Shown here: positions 7,106 to 14,790 of the stretch, in pieces | Layout: every line of letters starts with the position of its first letter | Numbering within the stretch: position 1 is the first letter of the stretch | DNA from: an uncultured Lachnospiraceae bacterium | GTDB lineage: Bacteria > Bacillota > Clostridia > Lachnospirales > Lachnospiraceae | Length of the DNA stretch: 14,903 nucleotides | Assembly: GCA_910577445.1 (NCBI GenBank) | Contig: CAJTMZ010000093.1 | Span: 1,170-16,072, forward strand | Direction: 5' to 3' | Made by a program: the position numbers and the translations under genes | The notes under the pieces: model-generated | Database searches by the model: none | Seen by the model: the letters and a program-made list of their open reading frames with translations, nothing else | What the model was told of the DNA's origin: nothing

Positions 7106-7294
7106 TTAAAGGAGCGAGTTTTTTGCCTTCTGATACCCCTCTACCGTCGTTCCAAGGCCTTCGCATGCTTTCTTTAGCGTAACCTGAAAAAATCTCATGG
7201 CATTTTCAACGTCTTGCACCAACTGCCCGGCTTTTCCTTTTTCCTCTCCCTGTCTCACATACTGGTCAAACAATTCGCACACGGTAATCTCACC
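7106..7294 (-). pseudogene. C-terminal remnant of an Rpn/PD-(D/E)XK-type transposase-like protein
   Basis: A 62-codon open stretch right after a TAG (7295-7297), ending at TAA (7106-7108). It contains CELFDQYVRQGEEKGKAGQL followed by AMRFFQVTLKKACEGLGTTV and EGYQKAK. This pattern, a charged E/G/K-rich tail followed by a helix with an ACEGLG-type motif, is what I remember at the C-terminus of Rpn-like recombination-promoting nuclease proteins common in Lachnospiraceae. The nuclease domain is missing, and there is no upstream start with a ribosome binding site; a GTG at 7282 is the only early one. It lies between two unrelated genes and is best read as a decayed leftover. The family call rests on memory of motifs and is moderate. 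Confidence 0.5.
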
Positions 7295-7327
7295 CTACTC
7301 TCTGATTTTCTCTGTTAGTGCAATTCA

Positions 7328-8179
7328 TTACAATACTTTTATACTGCTCGTGTCATACACAAAGTTGTCCTCATCATTGACCGAATCTCCGCTCCCCATA
7401 TCTTTAGAATTTGCCTGTGAAATAACGCTCCCTGTATTTGCATTTATAAATGTCACAGAAATATTATCAACAGCATTTCCGCTAAACGCGTTATACATGC
7501 CGCCGTATAAATAGAATACCAGTGTTGAAAGAGATTCTGCCAGATTCAATTCTTCTGATGTGGTTGTCACCGTAAATTCCGTGAAATCATTATTAGTACT
7601 TATATTTGTAAGATTTGGATATTCCTCCGAGCCAATCATTTCCTGCAACGCAGAATTAATGCTGTTTCTTGTTTCTTCTATGATTTCCTCGTGCTGTTTC
7701 TTAGTCATTTTATAAGTCACACTTCCATCCGGATTTAATGTGATTGACTTATATCCCATTTCGTCTGAAATGTTATCCCATTCAGCTTGTGTATGCGATT
7801 CTGTAAAATCTGCCGGTATTGTAAGTTCTACACTAAAAATATTTTTCTCCAGCTCAAAACTGCCACCGGATTCATTATCATTACTCTCTGCATTTGTTGA
7901 GACAGTTTTTGTGGCGGAACCTCGTTTATTTTTGAAAATTGCATCTGGATTGTCTTTGTAAAAATTAATTGCCAGTGCCAATGTTATGAGCACGCCAACC
8001 GCGGAACAAACTATACCGCATACCGATGGCCATTTATAATACGTCTCTCCCTTATACAGGGATATGACTCCTAATATTAATGATATCAGACATAAAAATG
8101 AACCTATATAAATAAATGACAGATACATTCCTACTGCGCCTAATATAAGAGATACAACACCAAGTATACTAATCTTCAT
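7328..8179 (-). CDS. Membrane-anchored protein of unknown function
   Basis: A 283-residue protein with three hydrophobic segments at the N-terminus (about 3-22, 24-42, 53-74), separated by very short loops. This resembles the small DUF4190-like membrane domain. A Ser/Asn/Glu-rich linker follows (about 86-108), then a polar domain of about 170 residues, probably outside the cell given the odd number of helices. The polar part is rich in Thr, Asn and Glu, has no cysteine and shows no catalytic motif I recognise. AAGGGGA lies about 8 bases before the ATG. It starts 11 bases after the zinc-ribbon gene, so the two are almost certainly one transcript. The domain might bind a ligand or a cell-wall component; that is a guess. 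Confidence 0.8.
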   Translation of the reverse strand: MKISILGVVSLILGAVGMYLSFIYIGSFLCLISLILGVISLYKGETYYKWPSVCGIVCSAVGVLITLALAINFYKDNPDAIFKNKRGSATKTVSTNAESNDNESGGSFELEKNIFSVELTIPADFTESHTQAEWDNISDEMGYKSITLNPDGSVTYKMTKKQHEEIIEETRNSINSALQEMIGSEEYPNLTNISTNNDFTEFTVTTTSEELNLAESLSTLVFYLYGGMYNAFSGNAVDNISVTFINANTGSVISQANSKDMGSGDSVNDEDNFVYDTSSIKVL

Positions 8180-8190
8180 ATGTCATCCCC

Positions 8191-8643
8191 TTATCTCACC
8201 GATTTTTTTATTTTCTTTATTGCAGATGACACTTGAATAAATGCTATGCCGGATAACAACGCTGTTATTGCTCCGACAAGACAGGCAATCCCTATATCGC
8301 CGAACATCATCATTCCCATAAAAATGCCCAAAATCCCCACCACAATAAGTATAATCCCGATTATCTTCACCGTAATATCCTCCTTTATTATAATTTTTGC
8401 CTGTACCGGATTTGAATCAGATGTGCTCGCATTACTTTTCTGTGTGGACTGCTGTTGTCTTATCTGTGATTGTTCCCGGTTCTGCTGCTCCTTTTTTGGT
8501 GTTTGCAGTTGCTGTAATCTCTGCTTTCTCGCCGCCTCTGAATTATCAATGCCGCCCTCGTCCACCGTGGCACATCCGCACACCGGGCATATGTCACGCT
8601 GACCTAAAAACTCTCTCCCGCATTTTGGGCATATGATTGCCAT
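8191..8643 (-). CDS. Zinc-ribbon membrane protein
   Basis: A 150-residue protein. Residues 1-24 form a zinc ribbon with two CxxC knuckles (C5-C8 and C19-C22, CPKC and CPVC). Residues 36-75 are a polar linker rich in Gln, Lys and Ser (for example QQQSTQKSNASTS). Two hydrophobic helices follow (about 93-113 and 116-138), then a basic tail (IKKIKKSVR). The expected topology puts both the ribbon and the tail in the cytoplasm. A strong GGGGAGGG site lies 7 bases before the ATG. Zinc-ribbon plus membrane-helix proteins are common in Firmicutes and mostly uncharacterised. It is first in a two-gene unit with the membrane protein after it, which suggests one complex or one stress function, but the role is unknown. 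Confidence 0.85.
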   Translation of the reverse strand: MAIICPKCGREFLGQRDICPVCGCATVDEGGIDNSEAARKQRLQQLQTPKKEQQNREQSQIRQQQSTQKSNASTSDSNPVQAKIIIKEDITVKIIGIILIVVGILGIFMGMMMFGDIGIACLVGAITALLSGIAFIQVSSAIKKIKKSVR

Positions 8644-8722
8644 TTTGCATCCCTCCCCGCTTTTGTAATATATATTATGTTACCACAAAAAAGAATTGTT
8701 TTCGACATAATTATGCTATAAT

Positions 8723-10933
8723 TCAACCGGCGCTGCGCCGGAAAAGTATCCACGTGCTTATGAAATAGCAAATCAGAAGCAAGAGAAGAATACCCGCCGT
8801 GACGCCCGCCTGCTGCAGTAAGGAGGCAAGTCCGATGTAGGCCGCAATTTCCGCCGATATGGTCCTGAAAAAATAAGTGATGACAACGCCGGAAACCCCT
8901 ATGGCAAGGGTGACGGGCAGCCCGAACCAGACGCCTAGCTGCTTCAGCATAAGCCTTTCTATCCGACTTTCCTCCACTCCCAGTTTTCTGAGCACGGAAA
9001 AACGGTATCTGTAATGGCCCGCGTCCAGAAGCTGCTGTAAGGAAAGCACTGTAAGGCAGATAACCATCAGTACGACGGCTCCGTAAATCATAGCGGCCTG
9101 TAAGACAAAGTTGTTTGCTTTCGCATCGTTTATCTGCAGCGTGCTTAAGCGGATTGTGTAGCTAACGCCGGTATCCGTCTCCTCCGGATAGGCCGCTTCA
9201 AATTCCTCCGCCAGCCTGCGGGCGTTTTCAAAAGAAATCCTCCCGGCCGTCACGATATAGCGGTTTTGCATCACCGGCAGCAGTTTCTCACAGACAGCGT
9301 CCGGAAAAACAAGCACGACGTTCGTGTAGCTATTGTAAATAGTCTGTCCCAGGTTGTCCTGATGCCAGGGCTGATTTGAAAGCGACAGACTTCCCCCGTC
9401 GGTTGCGACGGTCTGATGGGATTTTAAGAAATCATCCCGTTCCCCGTCAGTGGCGACGGCCCGCCACTGTGTCGTGAACTCATTTTCTCCAAGCGAAACC
9501 GCCTCCACTCCCAGCATTGACCTTATGGCGTTATAGTCGCTCAGTGAAATTGCCGCTGCGGGAAAATCATATTTCATCCGTTTGTGGAAATCGGACTTTT
9601 CCGGCAGATACAGATGAAAAGTACAGTCGTTTTCCGTTTCAATGCCCTGCCCAGCCAAAAATCTGCTTACCACATCGTACCCCTCCCCAGGCAGGTTTTC
9701 CTCCTCGTAGACATTGTTGTACCTCGAAAAAATCTGCACGTCGTACATGGAGCGCGAATCCAGATAGCCAAAGGCCCAGCTTACCAGTACGGGCGCGGCG
9801 ATGAAAAGAAAAACCGCAAGCGTCAGGGTGATGCTGATAAGACTCATCATCTGTCCGGTTGTGTTTAGCTTAGACGCCATCTGTCCGAAAAAGAAAAGAT
9901 TCTCATTATGATATTTATGCCGGAGCGATTTTTCTTTAAAGGCAAGAAGGAAGCTGCCTGCAAGATACGTGACGGAGCAGATGAAAAAAATCAGGCTGAT
10001 TACAACAAAAAGCAGATACTGGTTGAGCATCCCGTCTCCCAGCGGTAAATAGTATTTTTTTATCAGCACAGGCACCCTCGCCGCCAGAAAAGCGTTCAAA
10101 ACCGAACACACGGACAGGCCCGAAACCAATTTGCGAAATCCCCCTTTCCTTTTAAAGGCCAGCCACAGAAAAGACCCGATAAGGCCCGCCGCCGGAAGCA
10201 GGATATTTCCGAAGAACATTGCCTGAACGGGAAGGGCAAACCGGGCGTCATAGTAAAACCAGACTTTCCGTATGCCCACAATCAGCATCAACAGCAGAAA
10301 TACTTCAAAGAAAATTACCATGGCATACATCCAGCGGCTTTTTTCAGGTTCCGGCTCGTTTTCTCTGTCCGCCAGAAGCATATCGATAATTTTCGTTTTC
10401 CGGACGCTGCGGATATTAAACAGCCCCACGATAAAAGAGCTGAAAATAAAAAAGATGGCGGTAAGAAGCACTGTGTCGGGAAACAGCGTCCAGGTAAGCC
10501 GGTAAGTTTTTCCGTAAGAGGTAAGCAGCATTGCCGTAATAAACTGGGAGCAGAGCACGCCGAAAAAAATCCCGGTTACAAGAGAGATGATTCCCATCAC
10601 AAACGTTTCCGCAAAGAAAAGGCGACCAATGGTCTTTTGCTCCATTCCCATAACCGCCAAAACCGCAAATTCCTTCTGTCTGCTTTGAAGCATATAATTG
10701 TTCGCGAATCGAATCAAAAACAGCACAAGCAGGGTGATGGCGCAAATCGCCGTTTTCATGCCGTCACCTAGCAGCGCAAAATCATATTCGCTTCCCATAT
10801 CCGGTTGATAATAGCTGCTGGAAACAGACAAAAACGAATAAAACAGGGTCACGCATATGGTCAGAGTCACAATATAAATCAGATAATCTTTTATGGAACG
10901 TTCCGCGTTTTTGAAAACAAGCTTAGCATACAT
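8723..10933 (-). CDS. BceB-like ABC transporter permease (FtsX family)
   Basis: Large membrane subunit of a peptide-antibiotic resistance or sensing ABC transporter. From the ATG at 10933 it has 736 residues, starting MYAKLVFKNAERSIKDY as BceB-type proteins do. About ten or eleven hydrophobic segments are visible: near 18-37, 59-78, 107-134, 152-172, 202-221, 236-259, 303-331, 365-388, 610-633, 667-687 and 710-731. The extracytoplasmic domain (about 389-608, roughly 220 residues) is the hallmark of this group and the usual substrate and kinase contact site. FtsX-type domains flank it (RQKEFAVLAVMGM near 85-97; RYRFSVLRKLGVE near 642-653). It overlaps the ATPase end by 11 bases, implying coupled translation. 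At about 740 residues it is longer than Bacillus BceB (about 650). The substrate (bacitracin, lantibiotic or other) cannot be told. Confidence 0.92.
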   Translation of the reverse strand: MYAKLVFKNAERSIKDYLIYIVTLTICVTLFYSFLSVSSSYYQPDMGSEYDFALLGDGMKTAICAITLLVLFLIRFANNYMLQSRQKEFAVLAVMGMEQKTIGRLFFAETFVMGIISLVTGIFFGVLCSQFITAMLLTSYGKTYRLTWTLFPDTVLLTAIFFIFSSFIVGLFNIRSVRKTKIIDMLLADRENEPEPEKSRWMYAMVIFFEVFLLLMLIVGIRKVWFYYDARFALPVQAMFFGNILLPAAGLIGSFLWLAFKRKGGFRKLVSGLSVCSVLNAFLAARVPVLIKKYYLPLGDGMLNQYLLFVVISLIFFICSVTYLAGSFLLAFKEKSLRHKYHNENLFFFGQMASKLNTTGQMMSLISITLTLAVFLFIAAPVLVSWAFGYLDSRSMYDVQIFSRYNNVYEEENLPGEGYDVVSRFLAGQGIETENDCTFHLYLPEKSDFHKRMKYDFPAAAISLSDYNAIRSMLGVEAVSLGENEFTTQWRAVATDGERDDFLKSHQTVATDGGSLSLSNQPWHQDNLGQTIYNSYTNVVLVFPDAVCEKLLPVMQNRYIVTAGRISFENARRLAEEFEAAYPEETDTGVSYTIRLSTLQINDAKANNFVLQAAMIYGAVVLMVICLTVLSLQQLLDAGHYRYRFSVLRKLGVEESRIERLMLKQLGVWFGLPVTLAIGVSGVVITYFFRTISAEIAAYIGLASLLQQAGVTAGILLLLLICYFISTWILFRRSAG
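8724..8741 (-). terminator. GC-rich stem-loop at the permease stop, candidate terminator
   Basis: CCGGCGC and GCGCCGG are complementary arms around a single base (8727-8741), overlapping the last codons of the permease. On the minus strand TTGAATTAT follows, a poor T-run. It may end the ABC operon, or it may only reflect the codons for the Arg-Arg-Ser-Ala-Gly tail. Confidence 0.35.
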
Positions 10934-11690
10934 GGCTCCGTCCACCTCCCATCACCGTAAGGACATTCAAAATCTTCTGAAAAAAGTCCGTTCTGCTGTC
11001 GGCGCCTTTGTTCAGCATTGTAAGAATTTCCCCGTCCTGCAGAAACAGGATGCGGCCCGCATAGCTGGCTGTAAACGCGTCGTGGGTTACCATTAAAATC
11101 GTCGCTCCTAACTTTTCGTTGATGCTCTGGATGGTGGACAGCAGCATCTGCGACGAATGGCTGTCCAGACTGCCTGTGGGCTCGTCGGCAAGAAGCAGCT
11201 TCGGATTGTTGATAATGGCCCTTGCGCAGGCGCAGCGCTGTTTTTGCCCTCCGGAAACCTGATAGGGATATTTGTCCAGAATATCGCTGATATTCAGTTT
11301 CCCTGCTATATCAAAAATGCGGGGCTCCACTTCCCCCGCCGGCACTTTGTTGATGGTAAGGGCCAGGGCAATGTTTTCGGAAATCGTCAGCGTATCCAGC
11401 AGATTGAAGTCCTGGAAGATAAACCCCAGATTTTCCCTGCGGAACCTGGCAAGGGACTTTGGTTTTATCTCCGTCACATCCTTTCCCTCTAAATAAATGT
11501 GTCCCGCGCTTACCGTATCAATAGTGGAAATGCAGTGAAGCAGCGTGGTCTTTCCCGAGCCTGACGTCCCCATAATGCCGAGAAACTCGCCTTTTTCCAC
11601 GGAAAAGCTGATATCCTTAATGGCTTTTGTTACGGCTTCCCCGTTGCCGTAATATTTCTGGATATGCTCCAGTTCTAAAATCGCACTCAT
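10923..11690 (-). CDS. BceA-like ABC transporter ATPase
   Basis: Cytoplasmic ATPase of the MacB/LolD/BceA class, 255 residues. The motifs are complete: Walker A GTSGSGKT (41-48), Q-loop in IFQDFNLLDTLT (Q93), signature VSGGQKQR (145-152), Walker B LLLADEPTG with catalytic E170, D-loop SLD, and H-loop histidine H203 in MVTHD. The N-terminus LELEHIQKYYGNG fits the family, and AGGAGGG 6 bases before the ATG supports the start. It pairs with the overlapping permease gene. The last 25 or so residues are a short tail beyond the core. A palindrome and a TACAAT box lie upstream, so expression is probably driven by the response regulator encoded farther upstream. In known systems the complex removes peptide antibiotics from their lipid targets and signals to the kinase. 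Confidence 0.95.
   Translation of the reverse strand: MSAILELEHIQKYYGNGEAVTKAIKDISFSVEKGEFLGIMGTSGSGKTTLLHCISTIDTVSAGHIYLEGKDVTEIKPKSLARFRRENLGFIFQDFNLLDTLTISENIALALTINKVPAGEVEPRIFDIAGKLNISDILDKYPYQVSGGQKQRCACARAIINNPKLLLADEPTGSLDSHSSQMLLSTIQSINEKLGATILMVTHDAFTASYAGRILFLQDGEILTMLNKGADSRTDFFQKILNVLTVMGGGRSHVC
10945..10950 (-). promoter_or_regulatory. Ribosome binding site fixing the permease start
   Basis: GGGAGG on the minus strand, inside the end of the ATPase gene, 11 bases before the ATG at 10933. The alternative GTG at 10945 overlaps this site and cannot be served by it, so the ATG is the likely start. Confidence 0.6.
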
Positions 11691-11722
11691 CGTCTTCCCT
11701 CCTGAAATCTTTTGTACCTTTA

Positions 11723-11728
11723 TTGTAA
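11723..11728 (-). promoter_or_regulatory. Candidate -10 box of the ABC operon
   Basis: Minus-strand TACAAT (from GGTTACAATAAAGG), about 32 bases before the ATPase start. There is no TTGACA-like -35 at 17 bases, as expected for an activator-dependent promoter. The palindrome at 11769-11788 lies just beyond the -35 position. The position of the box is read by eye and may be off by a few bases. Confidence 0.4.
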
Positions 11729-11758
11729 CCGCTGCGGGGAACTATCCGTATCGTTTTT

Positions 11759-11788
11759 CCTTACACAGTTCTTACAAAAACGTAAGAA
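11759..11788. promoter_or_regulatory. Palindromic operator, likely BceR-like regulator site
   Basis: TTCTTAC (11769-11775) and GTAAGAA (11782-11788) are perfect inverted repeats with a 6-base A-rich centre. A third half-site, CCTTAC, lies at 11759-11764 in direct orientation, 11 bases from the first. It is 79-98 bases upstream of the ATPase start, upstream of the candidate -10. BceR-type regulators bind inverted repeats upstream of their transporter operons. Assigning it to the adjacent regulator is inference. Confidence 0.6.
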
Positions 11789-11813
11789 GTGCAGAGCCAC
11801 TCAGCCCTGCACT
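11788..11813 (-). terminator. Terminator overlapping the kinase stop codon
   Basis: On the minus strand AGTGCAGGGC pairs with GCTCTGCACT (ten pairs, one G-U, 6-base loop), followed by TCTTACGTTTTTG. The T-tract is broken and overlaps the operator palindrome, so termination may be partial. Termination here would separate regulator/kinase transcription from the ABC operon. Confidence 0.55.
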
Positions 11814-12820
11814 CCCGTCACAAAATCGTTTACAGGGAAGGAAAGCATTAACTCCATTCCCGTTCCCTCTCCCTCCGAACCGGCCCACAGTCCGATACCC
11901 AGCCTGTCGCAAAGACGCCTGCAAAGATACAGTCCGATACCCGTGGAATTTGAAACGGCTCTCCCGTTCTGCCCGGTAAAGCCCTTATCAAAAATGCGGG
12001 GTAAGTCGCTTTGGGAAATTCCCATCCCGTTATCCTTTACGGACAAAAGTACCCGGTTGTCTTTTCTGGCGGCAAAAAAGCGCAGCGCGGGCTGACCGCT
12101 CCTGTATTTGACGGCGTTGCCGATAATCTGGTTCAGGATAAAGCGCACCCACTTTTCATCCGTATAAACGCTCTCTTTTGTCCCCTCCACGGTTACCGCG
12201 ACTTGGTTGCGGCGGAGAAGATACTTATTGTCCGCGATTGCCCCATGCACAATCTCTTCCAGCCTGATTTCCCGGATAAAATAGTCTTTTTCCGTCTGTC
12301 CGCTGCGGGCATAGTAAAGCGCCTGCCAGGTAAAACGGCTGATATTCTCCAGTTCCGCCAGCATATCCCGGGTTAACTCACAGCGGTTATTTTCGCAGAG
12401 CAGCTTCATGGCCGTTATGGGCGTTTTGATTTCATGGAGCCATTGTTCAATGTATTCCTGATATTCTTTTTTCTCCCTCTCTATCCCGCCTGTTTTTTCC
12501 AGCATGGACTTTTCGGCCATTTTCAGAAGCTGATAATAAACCTGCTCCTCCGCCCTCTCCGGTTCTTCCATGATTTCGGGAAGCAGATACCGCTCCTTAA
12601 GCCCTTCTGCCATGGAAAGGAGTCTATTAAGATGCTTTTTCCTTTTAAAGTAAACCGTCCCCTTATATAAAATGAAAACAAGCAGCCATACCCATAAAAT
12701 GAGAAGAATACTCTGGATGCTGTTGCCGCAGGCCATCAAAAACAGAGCCAGCCCCAGCATTCCGAAAAGATTGATTAAGAGTACCGGAAGCTGGTTTTTC
12801 AGATACTGCCTTCCGCTCAT
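11801..12820 (-). CDS. BceS-like intramembrane-sensing histidine kinase
   Basis: A 339-residue kinase with two N-terminal helices (about 11-30 and 35-53) and almost no extracytoplasmic loop, the mark of BceS-type kinases that sense through their transporter rather than a ligand domain. The phospho-acceptor is H129 in QWLHEIKTPITAMKLL. The ATP-binding domain carries N235 (IGNAVKYRS), D263 (VKDNGMGI), the F-box region RIFDKGFTG and STGIGLYL (292-298). It overlaps the regulator stop by 4 bases (ATGA), and GCAGGGG lies about 8 bases before the ATG. Its stop lies within a terminator stem. In the family the kinase forms a complex with the BceAB-like transporter and phosphorylates the partner regulator; the nearby transporter is the obvious partner here. 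Confidence 0.93.
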   Translation of the reverse strand: MSGRQYLKNQLPVLLINLFGMLGLALFLMACGNSIQSILLILWVWLLVFILYKGTVYFKRKKHLNRLLSMAEGLKERYLLPEIMEEPERAEEQVYYQLLKMAEKSMLEKTGGIEREKKEYQEYIEQWLHEIKTPITAMKLLCENNRCELTRDMLAELENISRFTWQALYYARSGQTEKDYFIREIRLEEIVHGAIADNKYLLRRNQVAVTVEGTKESVYTDEKWVRFILNQIIGNAVKYRSGQPALRFFAARKDNRVLLSVKDNGMGISQSDLPRIFDKGFTGQNGRAVSNSTGIGLYLCRRLCDRLGIGLWAGSEGEGTGMELMLSFPVNDFVTGVQG

Positions 12821-13485
12821 AATGTGTACCCCTGCCTGTGCTTCGTCTTGATAAAATCCGTAAGGCCAATCCCCGCCAGCTTTTCGCGAATCCTGGCAAC
12901 GTTGACGCTGAGGGCGTTATCATCCACATAGAGCTGATTATCCCACAGAAAGTCCACAATATCATTCCGGGAACAGATTTTTCCGGCGTTTTTAAAAAGG
13001 TAATAGAGAATTTTCACCTCATTTTTTGTTAATTCAGCCTTTTGCCCCTCATTCTCAATCAGGCTGCTTTCCAGATGCAGGACCGCTCCTTTCCAGGTGA
13101 AAACCTCCCCCTGTCCGGAGGCGTACGCACGCTTTAAAAGAGAGGCTATTTTCGCCAGAAGAATCGCCGTATTATAGGGCTTTGTAATAAAAGCGTCCCC
13201 GCCCAGCATGATGCTGCACAGTTCGTCCATGTCCGTATTGCTGCCCGTCACAAAAATAATGGGCATATCCGAAAAAATCCGGATTTGCGAGCAGATTTCA
13301 AACCCGCTGTTCCCCGGCAGCTTAATATCCAAAAGAACCAGATGAGGGGCATACTCCTTTACGATTCTCACGGTATCCGTAAAATCCGTCACCGCCTCCG
13401 CTTCATACCCGTTACCGGTCAACAGGTTTTTTAATTGTGTCCGTATTGTGCAATCGTCTTCCACAATCAGTATTTTCCGCTTCAT
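12817..13485 (-). CDS. BceR-like OmpR-family response regulator
   Basis: A 222-residue regulator. Receiver domain 1-118: acidic pair D10-D11, phospho-acceptor D53 in LVLLDIKLPGNSG, T80, and K102 in ITKPY. The C-terminal winged helix (about 125-222) shows the OmpR pattern: LTKNEVKILYYLFKNAGKI, SRNDIVDFLWD, VDDNALSVNVARIREKL, then IKTKHRQGY. It is followed by the kinase with a 4-base overlap and preceded by the aminopeptidase stop 6 bases away. The ribosome binding site is weak (AGAGAGTAAGAG), suggesting translation is coupled to the aminopeptidase or kept low. By analogy with BceR it should activate the ABC operon when phosphorylated; the palindrome at 11769-11788 is the candidate target. Confidence 0.93.
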   Translation of the reverse strand: MKRKILIVEDDCTIRTQLKNLLTGNGYEAEAVTDFTDTVRIVKEYAPHLVLLDIKLPGNSGFEICSQIRIFSDMPIIFVTGSNTDMDELCSIMLGGDAFITKPYNTAILLAKIASLLKRAYASGQGEVFTWKGAVLHLESSLIENEGQKAELTKNEVKILYYLFKNAGKICSRNDIVDFLWDNQLYVDDNALSVNVARIREKLAGIGLTDFIKTKHRQGYTL

Positions 13486-13491
13486 AAGCTC

Positions 13492-14790
13492 TTACTCTCT
13501 GTAAAACCGTGAAAGCACACGCACCAGATATTCTACATCCGCGCTTCCCGCCGTCTCTACCGCGGAATGCATGGCAAGCTGGGCGATGCCGATATCCACC
13601 GCCGGGATTGACACCTGTCCGGCGGAAATATTCCCTAAAGTGGAACCGCCCGGAATATCGGAACGGTTGCAGTAAACCTGACAGGGAACCTCAGCCTTGC
13701 GGCACAGCTCCTTCATTACCGCTTCCGAGTAAGCGTCCGTGGTGTATTTCTGTCCGCCGTGGTACTTAATCACAATTCCTTCATTCAAATAGGGCCTGCA
13801 GGTACTGTCCGCCTTTTCCGGGTGATTGGGGTGTACGCCGTGGGCGTTGTCCGCGGATATCATAAAGCTTCCCGCAAGGAGCTGCAGATAAGCGCCTCCG
13901 CTTTTTCCCATGGACTCCCCGATTCTTGTAAGGACGTTGTCCAGAAATGTGGAAGCGGCGCCCTGCTTCGTCTGGCTCCCCACTTCCTCATTGTCAAAAA
14001 CGGCGCACACGGAAATCATATCCTTCGGCTCGGTCGCGGCGATGGCTTCCATAGAAGCAAACACACAGACAAGGTCGTCCAGCCGCGGGGCAATCATCAG
14101 CTCTTTCCGCGCTCCCGCCAGCCTTCCCTTATCCCTCACGTACAAAAACAAGTCGCTTCCCAGAATATCCTCCTTTGGTATCCCTGCGCTTTCCGCGATT
14201 TTCTCTGATAAGATTCCGTTTTCATTCTCCGTCTCTTCTTCCGCCCACGCGCCAAGCAGCGGCTGTAAATCCACCTGAGGATTATAGGAAAGGTTTTTAT
14301 TCATTTCCCTGTCCATATGAATGGCCAGATTGGGAATCACCATCAAATCCTCGTCAATATTAACCGTCCGGCTTTTCAGCTTATCGTCCCTGCGGTAAAC
14401 CACTCTTCCGGCCACCGAAAGGCATCTGTCAAGCCACGTGGCGTAAATCATGCCCCCGTAAGGCTCCACATTCAGCTTCACATAATGTTTTTCGACTCCC
14501 GTCTCGGCATTTGCCTTCAGCTTAAAAGCAGGGGAATCGCTGTGGGAAGCCGCTATATGAAAGCCTTTCGCCTCCCCTTTGGGAAGCCTGAAGGCAATCA
14601 GGGAAGAACCGTTTCTTTTCACATAATAGCTTTTCCCGGCTTTCAGCTCCCATTGTCTGTTTTCTTTTAATTGGAGAAATCCGTCCTCCTTAAGCCGCTT
14701 TTCCACATTCTCCACCACGTGGAAGCAGCTTACGCCTGCGTCTGTAAATTTCAGGCATTTCTTTGCTGTGTCTAATGATTCTTTTTTCAT
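13492..14790 (-). CDS. M18-family aminopeptidase
   Basis: Cytoplasmic zinc aminopeptidase of the M18 (aspartyl aminopeptidase) family, which removes N-terminal residues, classically Asp or Glu, from peptides. The 432 residues match the usual length of about 430. Likely metal ligands and catalytic residues are all visible: H83 in IAASHSDSPAFKLK, D238 in APRLDDL, E268-E269 in FDNEEVGS, D314 in SADNAHGVHPN, and H408 in IGIAQLAMHSAVE. There is no signal peptide. AAGGAG lies 4-5 bases before the ATG, a little close. The stop is 6 bases upstream of the response regulator ATG on the same strand, so the two probably share a transcript. Whether the enzyme is functionally tied to the antibiotic-sensing module or is just a neighbour is unknown. 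Confidence 0.95.
   Translation of the reverse strand: MKKESLDTAKKCLKFTDAGVSCFHVVENVEKRLKEDGFLQLKENRQWELKAGKSYYVKRNGSSLIAFRLPKGEAKGFHIAASHSDSPAFKLKANAETGVEKHYVKLNVEPYGGMIYATWLDRCLSVAGRVVYRRDDKLKSRTVNIDEDLMVIPNLAIHMDREMNKNLSYNPQVDLQPLLGAWAEEETENENGILSEKIAESAGIPKEDILGSDLFLYVRDKGRLAGARKELMIAPRLDDLVCVFASMEAIAATEPKDMISVCAVFDNEEVGSQTKQGAASTFLDNVLTRIGESMGKSGGAYLQLLAGSFMISADNAHGVHPNHPEKADSTCRPYLNEGIVIKYHGGQKYTTDAYSEAVMKELCRKAEVPCQVYCNRSDIPGGSTLGNISAGQVSIPAVDIGIAQLAMHSAVETAGSADVEYLVRVLSRFYRE

Noticed and set aside
13759..14278. Two overlapping plus-strand frames of 149 and 122 codons
   Set aside because: Antisense to the M18 aminopeptidase, whose metal-ligand motifs are intact. The two frames overlap each other and have no recognisable domains.
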